This document shows positions 18,078-27,154 of a stretch of DNA of 64,000 nucleotides, piece after piece (the first letter of the stretch is position 1; each line of letters opens with the position of its first letter). This DNA is from Erinaceus europaeus (Eukaryota > Chordata > Mammalia > Eulipotyphla > Erinaceidae). The notes under the pieces were generated by a model. It worked only from the letters and a program-made list of their open reading frames with translations. It had not been told where the DNA came from and did not search any database. The position numbers and the translations under genes were made by a program. The stretch covers positions 18,501-82,500 of the forward strand of contig NW_026647302.1 of NCBI RefSeq assembly GCF_950295315.1. Direction: 5' to 3'.

Positions 18078-18643
18078 CTTTTTTTTTTTTTGCCTCCACC
18101 ACAAATCCATTGCTCCTGGAGGCCATTTTTTCTCCCCCTTTTTATATTTATTTTTCTTTTTTGTTGCCCTTGTCGTTTTTATTGTTGTAGTAGTTATTAT
18201 TGTTGATGTTATTGATGTCGTCGTTGTTGGATAGGATAGAGAAATGGAGAGAGGAGTGGAAGACGGGGAGAGAAAAACACCTGAAGACCTGCTTCACCGC
18301 CAGTGAAGAGACTCCCTTGCAGGTGGGGAGCTGTGGGCTCGAACGGGGATCCTTCCCCTGGTCATTGTGCTTTGTGCCACCTGCGCTTAACCCGCTGCGC
18401 TACCGCCTGACTCCCTGGAGGCCATTTTTTCGTTGTCCTTGTTACAATTGTTATTGCTGCTGCTGCTGTTGTTGGATAGGACAGAGAGAAATCGAGAGGA
18501 GGGAGAGAAAGATAGACACCTGCAGACCTGCTTCACCACTTGTGAGTAGACCCCCCTAGCAGGCGGGGAGCCAGGGGCTTGATCAGTCCTTGTGCTTTGC
18601 GCCATGTGCACTTAACCAGCTGCGCTACTGCCCAGACTCCCCC
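18078..18643 (-). mobile_element. SINE-A' (antisense) split by a SINE-A
   Basis: The outer parts are 18078-18132 (TGCCTCCACCACAAATCCAT) and 18432-18643 (GTTGTTGGATAGGACAGAGA to CCCAGACTCCC). The host itself is flanked by AATCCTTT-like repeats (18075 and 18649). Confidence 0.9.
18133..18415 (-). mobile_element. SINE-A (antisense) nested in SINE-A'
   Basis: A near-complete copy ending ACCGCCTGACTCCC, with a perfect 16-base duplication TGGAGGCCATTTTTTC at 18117-18132 and 18416-18431. Confidence 0.95.
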
Positions 18644-18655
18644 AACCAATCCTTT

Positions 18656-18730
18656 AGAGCTAGCTTAGTGATTATGCAGAAAGGCATTCATGCTTGTGAA
18701 ACCAAAAGTTTCAAGTTCAAACCCCAGTAA
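18656..18730 (+). mobile_element. SINE-D fragment
   Basis: GCTTAGTGATTATGCAGAAA, GGCATTCATGCTTGTGAAAC and AAGTTCAAACCCCAGTAAA are a diverged SINE-D head. It is cut short where the tRNA-derived insertion begins. Confidence 0.72.
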
Positions 18731-18743
18731 AAAGATGTATTTA

Positions 18744-18796
18744 CTATATAAGTACCATGCACTAACCGATTGTACCATTGGAGCTCCCCCCCCAAA
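18744..18796 (-). mobile_element. Retroposed 5' half of tRNA-Ile(UAU), tailless
   Basis: On the minus strand, 18784 down to 18747 reads GCTCCAATGGTACAATCGG then TTAGTGCATGGTACTTATA. This is the 5' half of tRNA-Ile with anticodon TAT, from position 1 through the anticodon loop. The differences from the functional gene as I remember it are all transitions. It is flanked by a perfect 15-base direct repeat AAAAAGATGTATTTA (18729-18743 and 18797-18811). There is no A-tail at its 3' side, and an 8-base C tract lies next to its 5' end. It is a pseudogene, not a working tRNA gene. Confidence 0.82.
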
Positions 18797-18811
18797 AAAA
18801 AGATGTATTTA

Positions 18812-18912
18812 AGAGGGTGGGAGGAAGGGACTTAGAGTGCCACTCCAGCATATATAGTGCAAACCTGAGGCCTCAAATATGCAGGTCCTACCCGCTGAGC
18901 TGTTTTCTCAGC
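18812..18912 (-). mobile_element. Degenerate antisense SINE
   Basis: GAGTGCCACTCCAGCATATA, CTGAGGCCTCAAATATGCAG and CTGAGCTGTTTTCTCAGCC resemble the antisense head of old tRNA-derived SINEs. Confidence 0.5.
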
Positions 18913-18972
18913 CACACAAGCCATGTTATTAAAGTTCATTTTCTGGTGTCCATAGGAGTGGGGTAGTTCTAT

Positions 18973-18973
<1 letters not shown>

Positions 18974-19017
<44 letters not shown>

Positions 19018-19150
19018 ATGCATTTTTAAAACAGAGTTTCTTTTTATTTTTTTATTTTTATTTATTCATGAGAAAGATAGGAGGATCACTCTGGTACATG
19101 TACTGCTGGGGATTGAACTCAGGACCTCATGCTTGAGAGTTCAATGCCTT
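18974..19150 (-). mobile_element. 5'-truncated SINE-B (antisense) with long target duplication
   Basis: It holds a (TTTA)n tail expansion (18970-19014), GAGAAAGATAGGAGGATCAC, ACATGTACTGCTGGGGATTG and CTTGAGAGTTCAATGCCTT, and then stops before the head. A perfect 22-base duplication starting ATAGGAGTGGGG flanks it (18952-18973, 19151-19172). Confidence 0.94.
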
Positions 19151-19277
19151 ATAGGAGTGGGGTAGTTCTATTAATAAGTGAATAGTATGCAGTAGAAATA
19201 AATGAAGTAGATGACACAACAATGAGATATCACTCCATTCCTGTGAGAATGTCATACATCAGAAAGAACAGTGAATG

Positions 19278-19567
19278 TGGGAGTAAGGCGGTAGCACAGT
19301 GGGTTAAGAGCAGGTGGTGCAAAACGCAAGGAGCTGGGTAAGGATCCTGGTCCAAGCCCCTGGCTCCCCACCGGCAGGGGAGTTGCCTCACAAGTGGTGA
19401 AGCAGGTCTGCAGGAGTCTTATCTTTCCCCTTCTCTGTCTGCCCCTCCTCTCTCCATTTCTCTCTGTCTTATCCAACAACGACGACAACAATAAAACAAC
19501 AAGGGCAACAAAAGGGAATAAATACATAAATATAATTAAAAAATTTTTAAAAAGTGTCTTTAAAAAA
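19278..19567 (+). mobile_element. SINE-A nested in L1
   Basis: It starts TGGGAGTAAGGCGGTAGCAC and has a complete body and A-tail. Duplications AAAGAACAGTGAATG / AAAGAACAGTAAATG lie at 19263-19277 and 19568-19582. Confidence 0.96.
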
Positions 19568-19842
19568 AAAGAACAGTAAATGCTAGAGAAGTTGCTGGGG
19601 TAAGGGAACTGTCCTACATTGCTCGAGGGAATGTAAACTGGTTCAACCCCTGTGGAGAGCAGTCTGGAGAGCAGTCTGAAAGGCTAGAAACGAACCTACC
19701 CTATGCAGCTATTCCTCTTCTGGGGTTATATCCTAAGGAAGCAAACACACTCATCCAAAAAGATTGTATATATATTTATGTTTATGCAGTGCAATTTGTA
19801 ATAGCTAGAACCTGGAAGCAACGTAGGAGTACAACAAAAGAT

Positions 19843-20137
19843 AGGGGTTCCGGCGGTAGCGCAGGGTAGGTTAAGGTTAAGCGCACGTGGCGCCAAGCCC
19901 AAGGACCGGCCTAAGGATCCCGGTTTAATCCCCCTGCTCCCCACCTGCAGGGGAGTCACTTCACAGGCAGTGAAGCGGGGTCTGCAGGTGTCTATCATTC
20001 TCTCCCCCGTCTTTCCCTCCTGTCTCCATTTCTCTCTGTCCTATCCAACAATGATGACAGCATCAACAACAACAATAATAACTACAAAACAATAAAACAA
20101 CAAGGGCAACAAAAGGGAAAATAAATAGTAAAAAATT
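19843..20137 (+). mobile_element. SINE-A nested in the same L1
   Basis: It starts AGGGGTTCCGGCGGTAGCGC and retains much CpG (GCGCACGTGGCGCC). A short target repeat CAAAAGAT lies at 19835-19842 and 20138-20145. The partial duplication GGTTAAGGTTAAGCGC affects its A-box end. Confidence 0.95.
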
Positions 20138-20714
20138 CAAAAGATGAGATGCTAGGAAAGCTATGGTTTATATACCCAATGAAATACTACTTATCTGTTA
20201 AAAATAATGAATTCACCTTTTTCATGTCATCTTGGGTTGAGCTTGAAGGAACCATGTCAACTCAGATAAGCCAGAAAGAGAAGGATGAATATGGGATGAT
20301 CTCACTCATGGACAGAAAAGTTGAGAGAAATAAAAGCCGAAAGGGCAAACACAAAGTAGAACTTGAACTGGGTTTGCTGTATTGCACCGAAGTAAAGGAC
20401 TCGGGGTTGGTGGAGGTGGGAGAGGGGAGGGGAGCAGAGGGGTTCCTGGTATATGATGGTGGAGAAGGACCTACACTGGGGGTGCAGTGTTTTGCAGAAA
20501 ACTGAGAAATTTTACACATGTGCCAACAACTGTATCTACTGTAAACCATTAATCCCTTCCATTACAAAAAATGAAGTAAATTAAAATCAGTTAGAAAAGG
20601 CTACTGAAATGGGAGTAATGGAGGTACATCCTTCTGAGAATTTGGAATTTTCAAAAGGTTCAAATTCTGGGGGAGACTGCTGGTATTGGGTAGATTAAAG
20701 CAAGAATAATTTGA

Positions 20715-20890
20715 ATCTTTATTCCATGTTAGGTGTCATGCCAGAAACTGGGCATAGTCTTCCATCAGAACCTCACAGTGACTGTTAGGTAGGGTAAAAG
20801 GCAATTCTATAAAATGCCAAGGAAATTGAAAATGGTGTTTTTATCTGCCACATGATAGATGATAAAACTGAGTCTATTCACAGTAGAACC
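20715..20890 (+). mobile_element. MIR fossil
   Basis: TAGGTGTCATGCCAGAAACTG, CAGAACCTCACAGTGACTGTTAGGTAG and ATGATAGATGATAAAACTGAG follow the MIR order from the 5' region to the core. Confidence 0.75.
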
Positions 20891-21460
20891 TACACTCTCC
20901 ACTATTTATTTTGATGGCAAAGTATTGATCTAATGGGAGATGTATTATTAGTTACCGTGTAACAAATTATCATAAACTATAATGGCATGATCACCAGGAT
21001 GTACACTTTCAATATCTTAAAATTTAATTTGTCAGTTATACTTCATTAAGCTAAGAAAACACATGTATTAGCTTAATGCAACATTTATTTATTGTCGAAT
21101 AATTTCAAAAGGCCAGGCATTCGGAAGCTGGATGTTTCTGGCTCTTGGGGCTGCTGTCATTTGAAGGCTTGATTGGTGCTGGTAGAACTGCTTCCAAGCT
21201 GGCTTCCTTACATGACTGTTGGCAGGAAGCCATGCTTCCTTGCCTTGTAGACCTCTCCTTGCGTGTCCTCACAACATGTCAGATGGCTTCATCCAAACTG
21301 ATGATCCCTGAGAGCAAGGAGAGTGCAGCAGTGCTTTCTGTGATCTGCTTTGGGAAATATCACCTTCAGAAGTCTTATTTCTGACAGTTAATTTATTAGA
21401 AGCGAGCTCCTGATGGGGGAGGCCTACCTTTGAAATAGAAGTACATTCAGTTATTTGTAA

Positions 21461-21464
<4 letters not shown>
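20891..21464. other. Unique intronic sequence
   Basis: No recognised element. An open frame of 79 codons at 21145-21384 lacks splice context and domain similarity, so I treat it as chance. Confidence 0.5.
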
Positions 21465-21517
<53 letters not shown>

Positions 21518-21522
21518 TATAT
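21465..21522. repeat. (AC)n microsatellite with TA ends
   Basis: About 20 AC units, then ATATACACACACATATATAT, directly before the T-rich tail side of a SINE-A. Confidence 0.95.
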
Positions 21523-21524
21523 AT

Positions 21525-21805
21525 TTAAAAATTTTTAAATTATTTTCCCTTTTGTTGCCCTTGATTTTTTTTATTGTTGTTGTAGTTATTGTTGTTATTG
21601 ATGTCATCATTGTTAGATAGGACAGAGAGAAATGGAGAGAGGAGGGGAAGACAGAGGGGGAGAGAAAGATAGACACCTGCAGACCTGCTTCACCGCCTGT
21701 GAAGCAATTCCCCTGCAGGTGTGGAGCTGGGGGCTCAAACCAGGATCCTTAGGCTGGTCCTTGTGCTTTGCACCTCTTGCGCTTAACCCACTGCACTACC
21801 CCCCA
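21525..21805 (-). mobile_element. SINE-A (antisense)
   Basis: It runs from AAATTATTTTCCCTTTTGTT to GCACTACCCCCC. The B box is GGGGGCTCAAACC and the body is complete. Confidence 0.94.
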
Positions 21806-21994
21806 TAAATATATTTTAAAAACCACACAAACAGGTCAAGTACACTTAGGAGGAAAGGCACTGGGTTAGGGGTCCAAAGATCTGGGTTCCAGGGCCATCT
21901 GCTCCCAAAGAGACTCTGAGAATATGGTCTGTTGTTGAATTCTGTTTTCTCTAGGAAGATAGGGATCATAATACTGCACTCACATAATACTGAG

Positions 21995-21996
<2 letters not shown>

Positions 21997-22030
<34 letters not shown>
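21997..22030. repeat. (GT)n microsatellite
   Basis: About 16 GT units. The 150 bases upstream (21850-21990) may be an old tRNA-like repeat but are too diverged to assign. Confidence 0.93.
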
Positions 22031-22084
22031 GTTAGTGCTTAACTCTTATGGTAGGCTGTGTAGTCTTTGGAGTAGGTGGGCTTT

Positions 22085-22245
22085 GGTGGCAGGTGTAGCT
22101 TTTTAATTTTTTTTCTCCCTGCTCTCCTTAATAGCTATGTAATACTGAAAATGTTTAGCCTGTCTGTGTCTCAGTTTCCTCATTTGTAAAATGGGACCAG
22201 TTGTGTCAGTGTCATGCTGTTGCTGTAAGGATTAAACACTAATTT
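22085..22245 (-). mobile_element. MIR fossil (antisense)
   Basis: GTGTCTCAGTTTCCTCATTT followed by GTAAAATGGG and TGTAAGGATTAAACA is the textbook antisense MIR core and flank. Confidence 0.9.
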
Positions 22246-22299
22246 ATGTCTTTAGATTTTGACATATTAGATTAGACACTGGTTAATAAATATTACAGA

Positions 22300-22390
22300 C
22301 TATTTTTTGCTTGTATTCTTTTCTGAGCTCTAGTCTACTGGTGGAGCTAAAAACTGGGACTGCATGCATGATGAGCTGTCTCCCAACCTA
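22300..22390 (-). mobile_element. Degenerate SINE-D (antisense)
   Basis: CTAGTCTACTGGTGGAGC, AACTGGGACTGCATGCATGA and GAGCTGTCTCCCAACC form a weak antisense SINE-D match. Confidence 0.5.
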
Positions 22391-22496
22391 AGTACATAGT
22401 TGTTCTAAATTCTCTTTAGAAAAATCTGTGTTAGGTTTATTTTAGAATCAGTTTTCTGTCATCTACAGAAAACAATTTATACATTTAAAAACGTGT

Positions 22497-22824
22497 GTGG
22501 GGCGGGGTGGTAGCATAGTGGGTTAAGCAAACATGGTGCTAACCACAAGAATTGGTGTAAGGATCCCGGTTCAAATCCCCTCCCCACTTACAGGGGGGTC
22601 GCCTCACAAGTGGTGAAACAGGGCTGCAGGTGTTTATCTTTCTCTCCTCTCTCTGTCTTCTCCTCTCTTGGTTTCTCTCTGTCCATCCCAACAACAATAA
22701 CAAGGGCAACAAAAATGGGAAAAATGGCCTCCAGGAGCAGTGGATTCATAGTGCAGGCACTGAGCCCCAGTGACAATCAAAAACCAACAAATAAGCAGAA
22801 AAAGAAAAAAAGGAAAAAAAAAAC
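22497..22824 (+). mobile_element. SINE-A'
   Basis: The head is GGGCGGGGTGGTAGCATAGT, the B box CCCGGTTCAAATCCCC, and the distal module GGCCTCCAGGAGCAGTGGAT with AGTGCAGGCACTGAGCCCC. A long A-rich tail with CAA and GAA interruptions follows. Confidence 0.94.
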
Positions 22825-22849
22825 CTGTGCTTAAAACAATGTAAATTTT

Positions 22850-22970
22850 TGTTGTTACTGTTGGGATTTCACTCCCCTGGACCCACTGTTTCAGTAGTAC
22901 AAAAGAAATAGAGAAGGGAGAGGGAAACAGCACACTGAAGCTTCCTCAGTGTGGTGGGGCCAAACATAAA
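22850..22970 (-). mobile_element. Degenerate antisense SINE
   Basis: GAAATAGAGAAGGGAGAGGG, ACAGCACACTGAAGCTTCC and GTGTGGTGGGGCC follow a weak antisense SINE order. Confidence 0.45.
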
Positions 22971-23132
22971 TTTTACTACTTCAATGAGTTACACATAACC
23001 CTGTTAAGTTACACAATCCTAGAACTTGTAAATCTTACAAAACAAACTACAGTTCTTAAATTACTACTTCCCTTTCCTTCTAACACTGCCCTCTGGAAAC
23101 CATTTACTTTCTAAGACTTTGACCACTTTATT

Positions 23133-23225
23133 TAAGATTTGTTTATGAGGTTGGGGAGAAAAAGAAAGAGATCCAGAGCATCACTCTGGGGATTGAACCT
23201 GGGACATCATGCACCACCTCCTGAG
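23133..23225 (-). mobile_element. Degenerate SINE-B (antisense)
   Basis: TTGTTTATGAGG, AAAGAAAGAGATCCAGAGCA, GGGGATTGAACCTGGGACAT and CACCACCTCCTG fall in antisense SINE-B order with an internal deletion. Confidence 0.6.
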
Positions 23226-23244
23226 TCATGAGTTTAGCCATTTT

Positions 23245-23385
23245 AGATACCTTATAAATGGAATCAAATTGTAGTGTTTGTTTTTTGTGACTGATTTAAT
23301 CCACATAGCATAGTGTCCTCATGGTGCATCCACATTGCAGCATGTGGAAGAAGTTCCTTCCATTTAAGTCTAAAATCTATACTGG
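23245..23385 (-). mobile_element. Ancient L1 fragment (antisense)
   Basis: TATAAATGGAATCAAATTGT, GTGACTGATTTAATCCACAT and CACATTGCAGCATGTGGAAG match the old antisense L1 segment also seen at 7540 and 46300. Confidence 0.78.
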
Positions 23386-23412
23386 TATGTTTTCATTTAA
23401 AATACAGTTTAG

Positions 23413-23521
23413 TTTGCAGACACATCATGGGGAGCATGAGAAATTCTACCCCTGTATCTACAACTGCATTGTAAACAATACCTGTTCCTGATAAAACAAT
23501 ATAATAAAAAAGAAAAGAAAG
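23413..23521 (+). mobile_element. Short L1 3' end with target duplication
   Basis: GAGAAATTCTACCCCTGTAT and CAACTGCATTGTAAACAATA parallel the L1 end at 20505-20560. ATATAATAAAAAAG gives the tail. ACAGTTTAG flanks it at 23404-23412 and 23522-23530. Confidence 0.8.
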
Positions 23522-23530
23522 ACAGTTTAG

Positions 23531-23640
23531 GGCTATCGAGATAGCTCTGCATGTAGGGTGTGTGCAGTCCAAGTTCAAGACCTGGCACTACATGGTAAGG
23601 TAGGAAGCTCCCTTGCTGTAAGGTCTCTCCCTCTCCCTGA
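23531..23640 (+). mobile_element. SINE-F
   Basis: GGCTATCGAGATAGCTCTGC, AGTCCAAGTTCAAGACCTGG and ACATGGTAAGGTAGGAAGCTC form a tRNA-like head with a B-box-like core. Confidence 0.6.
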
Positions 23641-23655
23641 GTAGAAAAGCAGTCT

Positions 23656-24169
23656 GGGGCCAGGTGGTGGTGCACCTGGTTGAGCGCATATGTTACAGTG
23701 TGCACGGACCCAGATTGAAGCCCCTGGCCCCCACCTGCAGGGGGAAAATTTCACAAGTGGTGAAGCAGTGCTGCAGGTATCTCTCTGTCTCTCTCCCTCT
23801 TTATCACCCCTTCCCTCTCAATTTCTTTTTATTTTATTTTATTTTATTTATTTATTCCCTTTTGTTGCCCTTGTTGTTTTATTGTTGTAGTTATTATTGA
23901 TGTCGTTGTTGTTGGATAGGACAGAGAGAAATGGAGAGAGGAGGGGAAGACAGAGGGGGGGAGAGAAAGACAGACACCTGCAGACCTGCTCCACCGCCTG
24001 TGAAGGGACCTGCCTGCAGGTGGGGAGCCGGGGGCTTGAACTGGGATCCTGACGCCAGTCCTTGAGCTTAGCGCCACCTGGGCTTAACCCGTTGTGCTAC
24101 AGCCCGACTCCCCATTCCCTCTCAATTTCTGACTGTCTTTATCCAACAAATGAAGATTTAACAAAAAAA
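23656..24169 (+). mobile_element. SINE-C split by a SINE-A, with both duplications intact
   Basis: The outer SINE-C parts are 23656-23826 and 24115-24169 (head CCAGGTGGTGGTGCACCTGG, tail ATCCAACAAATGAAG). Its own 13-base duplication GAAAAGCAGTCTG is at 23643-23655 and 24170-24182. Confidence 0.96.
23827..24114 (-). mobile_element. SINE-A (antisense) nested in SINE-C
   Basis: A (TTTTA)n-rich tail leads into TTCCCTTTTGTTGCCCTTGT, and the copy ends ACAGCCCGACTCCCCA. A 16-base duplication TTCCCTCTCAATTTCT lies at 23811-23826 and 24115-24130. Confidence 0.96.
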
Positions 24170-24189
24170 GAAAAGCAGTCTGAAACAGT

Positions 24190-24519
24190 AAGGCACATAC
24201 ATGTGAAGCCCTGGCTTCATTTAAAAAAAAAATTTTAAAGGAGAAGCCAGTCTATTTCATAACTACATAACAAAATTTTGTTATTCTGGAGAATTTTATG
24301 TTGCATTTACTTAAATTTTATGCTAATGTTGAGACAGTATTCAGATTTTTAGACTTTAACTTTTCAGTAATACTTTGATTTCTAGGGAATTACGAAATTT
24401 GTACCTACAAGTGTTTGGTTCCATTTAGATGCTACCATCCTCAGAATGCTTTAAAGAGCAGCAGAGACTTGAAACTTCATTAATGCCTGTATCTGTGAAA
24501 TGAAATCAGACTTCAATGC
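24190..24519. other. Unique intronic sequence
   Basis: A possible SINE-D scrap lies at 24185-24225. The rest is AT-rich with no recognised feature. Confidence 0.45.
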
Positions 24520-24520
24520 T

Positions 24521-24812
24521 TTTTTTTTTTTTAAATTTATTTGTTTTCCCTTTTGTTGCCCTTGTTATTTGTTTTATTGTTGTTGTAGTTACTATTGTTA
24601 CTGATGTCGTCGTTGTTAGCTAGGGCAGAGAGATATGGAGAGAGGAGGGGAAGACGGGGAGAGAAAGATAGACACCTGCAGACCTGCTTCACCACTTGTT
24701 AAGTGACTGCCCTGTAGGTGGGGAGCCGGGGGCTCGAACCCGATTCTTGAGCTGGTCCTTGTGCTTTGCACTACATGTGCTTAAACCTGCTGCACTACTG
24801 CCCAACTCCCTT
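24521..24812 (-). mobile_element. SINE-A (antisense)
   Basis: It runs from a T tract and TTGTTTTCCCTTTTGTTGCC to CTGCCCAACTCCC. Bases around the antisense B box are reduced (CTCGAACCCGATTC). Confidence 0.94.
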
Positions 24813-24837
24813 TTATACTTTTTTTATAGTACTATCT

Positions 24838-24911
24838 TTAAAACTTTTTATTTATCTAGTTTCCATTTTGTTGATAGAGACAGAAAGGTAGATGAGAGAG
24901 GGAGGGAGGGA

Positions 24912-24948
<37 letters not shown>

Positions 24949-25063
24949 AAGAGGAAAGGGAGAGACACTTGCTTCCCCTCCTCCAGATGGGGACTAGGGA
25001 CTTGAACCAGGTCCTTTTGCATGGTAATGTGTGTCCTCTCTGGGGTGTGCCACCACTTGGTGC
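24838..25063 (-). mobile_element. SINE-C (antisense) with internal (GA)n expansion
   Basis: GTTGATAGAGACAGAAAGG, a (GA)n run at about 24914-24945, CAGATGGGGACTAGGGACTT and GGTGTGCCACCACTTGGTGCC are present in order. Confidence 0.88.
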
Positions 25064-25629
25064 CAGGATATCTTTCATATAACACTTACTTGAGTGCTTT
25101 GTGTGTGCCAGGGATTGGCCTGAGGTGAAAAGGAGAAACTTTTCCACTTCAAAGAGAGGTGTTCGATAATCAGAGTGAAATTCAAAATTGCTAACTTTCT
25201 AGGGCAATGAAATATGGCATTTCAGAATTGGAAGTACAGTCAAGAGGTTTAAAGCAAATTCTGAGGTTGAAATAAAAGCCTTGATAGAAACTTTTAAGAT
25301 AATCATCTTGCTATAGGAGTCAGACATTTTTGAATAAGATAAAAAAAGTTCAGCTTTTAATACAGTAAATACTTCTAAAGAAGGTCTGTTAATCAAGGTA
25401 TGTCCTAGGAGGTAGACTGTAAACAAATTGCACTCTCCTTTTGAAGAAGTTTCACTTTCATGTTCAGTCAACAGACAAGGGGAGTATATGGTGTTTAAAC
25501 CAGTGCTACCAAACAGAACTTCAGATGATGATGCTCCCATCTGTGCTTTCCAAATGATGGTTACCTTGGCTGCCTCTTGAGTACCTGAAGTGTGACTGTT
25601 GTGAATAAGGAACTGAAGTTTTTACTTTG
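25064..25629. other. Mostly unique intronic sequence
   Basis: A short MIR-like string AACACTTACTTGAGTGCTTTG at 25081-25101 is followed by TGTGCCAGGGATTGG. The rest to 25629 has no recognised repeat or exon. Confidence 0.5.
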
Positions 25630-25760
25630 CTTAGTGTTAATTTTTTTTAAGTTACTTATTAACACCAGAGAGAAAGAACCAGAACATCTTTCTGGCACAT
25701 GTGTTGCCTGGGACTGAACTCTCAACCTCATGAGTTTTAAGTCTAAAGCTGTGGCCATAA
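25630..25760 (-). mobile_element. Diverged SINE-B (antisense)
   Basis: TTACTTATTAACACCAGAGAG, AGAAAGAACCAGAACATCTT, TCTGGCACATGTGTTGCCTG and CCTCATGAGTTTTAAGTC follow the antisense SINE-B order. Confidence 0.78.
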
Positions 25761-25899
25761 GCCTTCTCCAGAGTTGGGGTAAATTTAAGTCACATGTGGT
25801 CAAAACAGATACAGAAGTTTATGTGTCCACAGACAATGTCCATTTTGGACCATTGTTTCTTGTCCAGCTTTGTATTGCTAACACACTTATTTTACCCAA

Positions 25900-26092
25900 T
25901 TAATTTATTTTACCTAGTTAATTAATTTTGCCCAGTTAATTTAAACTGAGAGGGGAGACAGAGGCACTTGCAGTACTTTTTTGCCACATGTGAAATTTCC
26001 CCCTTGCTGGTGGGGATTGGGGGCTTGAACTCCAGTGTTGCATATTGTGATTCTCAATCAGGTATGTGACCACTTGTCCCCCCCCCCCCATT
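25900..26092 (-). mobile_element. Diverged SINE-C (antisense)
   Basis: A TTAATTTATTTTACC repeat region leads into CTGAGAGGGGAGACAGAGG, GCTGGTGGGGATTGGGGGCT and ATCAGGTATGTGACCACTTG. Confidence 0.75.
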
Positions 26093-26097
26093 GATTT

Positions 26098-26246
26098 AAA
26101 AAAAAATAATTTATTTATTTATTCCGGAGAAAGATAGGAGGAGAGAAAGAACCAGACATCACTCTGGTACACGTGCTGCTGGGGATTGAACTCAGAACCT
26201 CATGGTTGAGAGTCCAATGCTTTATCCACTGCGCCACCTCCTGGAC
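26098..26246 (-). mobile_element. SINE-B (antisense)
   Basis: TTTATTTATTTATTCCGGAG, GAGAAAGAACCAGACATCAC, CGTGCTGCTGGGGATTGAAC and CACTGCGCCACCTCCTGGAC make this one of the better preserved SINE-B copies. Confidence 0.94.
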
Positions 26247-26282
26247 TAAGATTTTTTTCCTTAATGCATAAAATAAAGTTTT

Positions 26283-26442
26283 AGTGGCTTTGGAAATTGC
26301 ACAAGTCATTGAACATTAGACTTGCATACTTTGAGGCTCCCAGTTCTGTCCCAGATCTGCTTGTACCAGAATAGTGCTTTGACCCCCCCCATGTGTGTCT
26401 CATGTAGAAATCTCTCATATAATAAAAATTAAAAAAAAAAAA
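26283..26442 (+). mobile_element. Old SINE-D/F
   Basis: AAGTCATTGAACATTAGACTTG, GAGGCTCCCAGTTCTGTCCC and TACCAGAATAGTGCTTTGAC, then ATATAATAAAAATTAAAAAA, form a degraded tRNA-like SINE with an A-tail. Confidence 0.62.
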
Positions 26443-26504
26443 ACAAATTTTGAGTGAATAAACAAACTTAGAAGAAAACATTTTAAGATTTTTAATTTAA
26501 AAGA

Positions 26505-26705
26505 AATTTTAAATTATTTTTATTGGATAGAAACATCCAGAAACATAGAGGGAAGAGAGTAATAGGGATGGAGATAGAGAGACACCTGCAACACTGCTTC
26601 ACCACTCATAAAACTACCCCCCTGCAGGTGGAGACTTGGGGCTCAAAGCTGGTTCCTTGCACATTGTAATATGTGCACTGAACTAGGTGAACCACACCGA
26701 GCCCC
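26505..26705 (-). mobile_element. SINE-C (antisense)
   Basis: ATTATTTTTATTGGATAGAA, AGACACCTGCAACACTGCTT and CCCCTGCAGGTGGAGACTTG, ending GAACCACACCGAGCCCC, are all in order. Confidence 0.88.
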
Positions 26706-26830
26706 TAAGATTTACTTAATGAAAAAGAATGAGGACAAGAGCATCACTCTTGCACATGCAATTTTAGGAGTTGAATTCAACATCATGCTTGAGTGTCCAG
26801 TGTTTTAGTCACTGAGTCACCTCCTGGGTT
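26706..26830 (-). mobile_element. Diverged SINE-B (antisense)
   Basis: GATTTACTTAATGAAAAAGA, CATCACTCTTGCACATGC and GTCACTGAGTCACCTCCTGG keep the antisense SINE-B layout. Confidence 0.72.
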
Positions 26831-26859
26831 GCAGGAGAATAATTTTTAACTTTTAAAAA

Positions 26860-27134
26860 ATTTTTTTATTTTTAAAATTTTATTAATTTTTATTGTTTGT
26901 TTTCCATTGTTGTAGTTACTGTTGTCGTTATTGATGTCATCATTGTTAGGACAGAGAGAAATGGAGAGAGGAGGGGAAGACAGCGAGAAAGATAGACACC
27001 TGCAGACCTGCTTCACTGCCTGTGAAGCTACTCCCCTGCAGGTGGGGAGTGAGGGCTGGAACTGGGATTCTTCTGCCGGTCCTTGTGCTTTGCGCGACGT
27101 GCGCTTAACCCGCTGTGCTACCGCCCAACTCCCT
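26860..27134 (-). mobile_element. SINE-A (antisense)
   Basis: It runs from ATTTTTATTTTTAAAATTTT to CTACCGCCCAACTCCC, with a short internal deletion in the purine-rich middle (GACAGCGAGAAAGATAG). Confidence 0.93.
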
Positions 27135-27154
27135 GTCTAAAAGATTTTTATAGA

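Larger units (their letters stand above)
19222..20580 (+). mobile_element. L1 3' region (ORF2 end and 3' UTR), interrupted twice
   Basis: L1 segments are 19222-19277, 19568-19842 and 20138-20580. GAGATATCACTCCATTCCTG, AATGTAAACTGGTTCAACCC, CTGGGGTTATATCCTAAGGA and AGAAAGAGAAGGATGAATATG are ORF2 C-terminal landmarks. The last part ends CTACTGTAAACCATTAATCC. The reading frame is broken in several places. Two SINE-A copies split it. Confidence 0.9.

Noticed and set aside
18747..18784. Functional tRNA-Ile gene
   Set aside because: Only the 5' half is present, with several substitutions and no 3' half or T-arm. It cannot fold as a tRNA.
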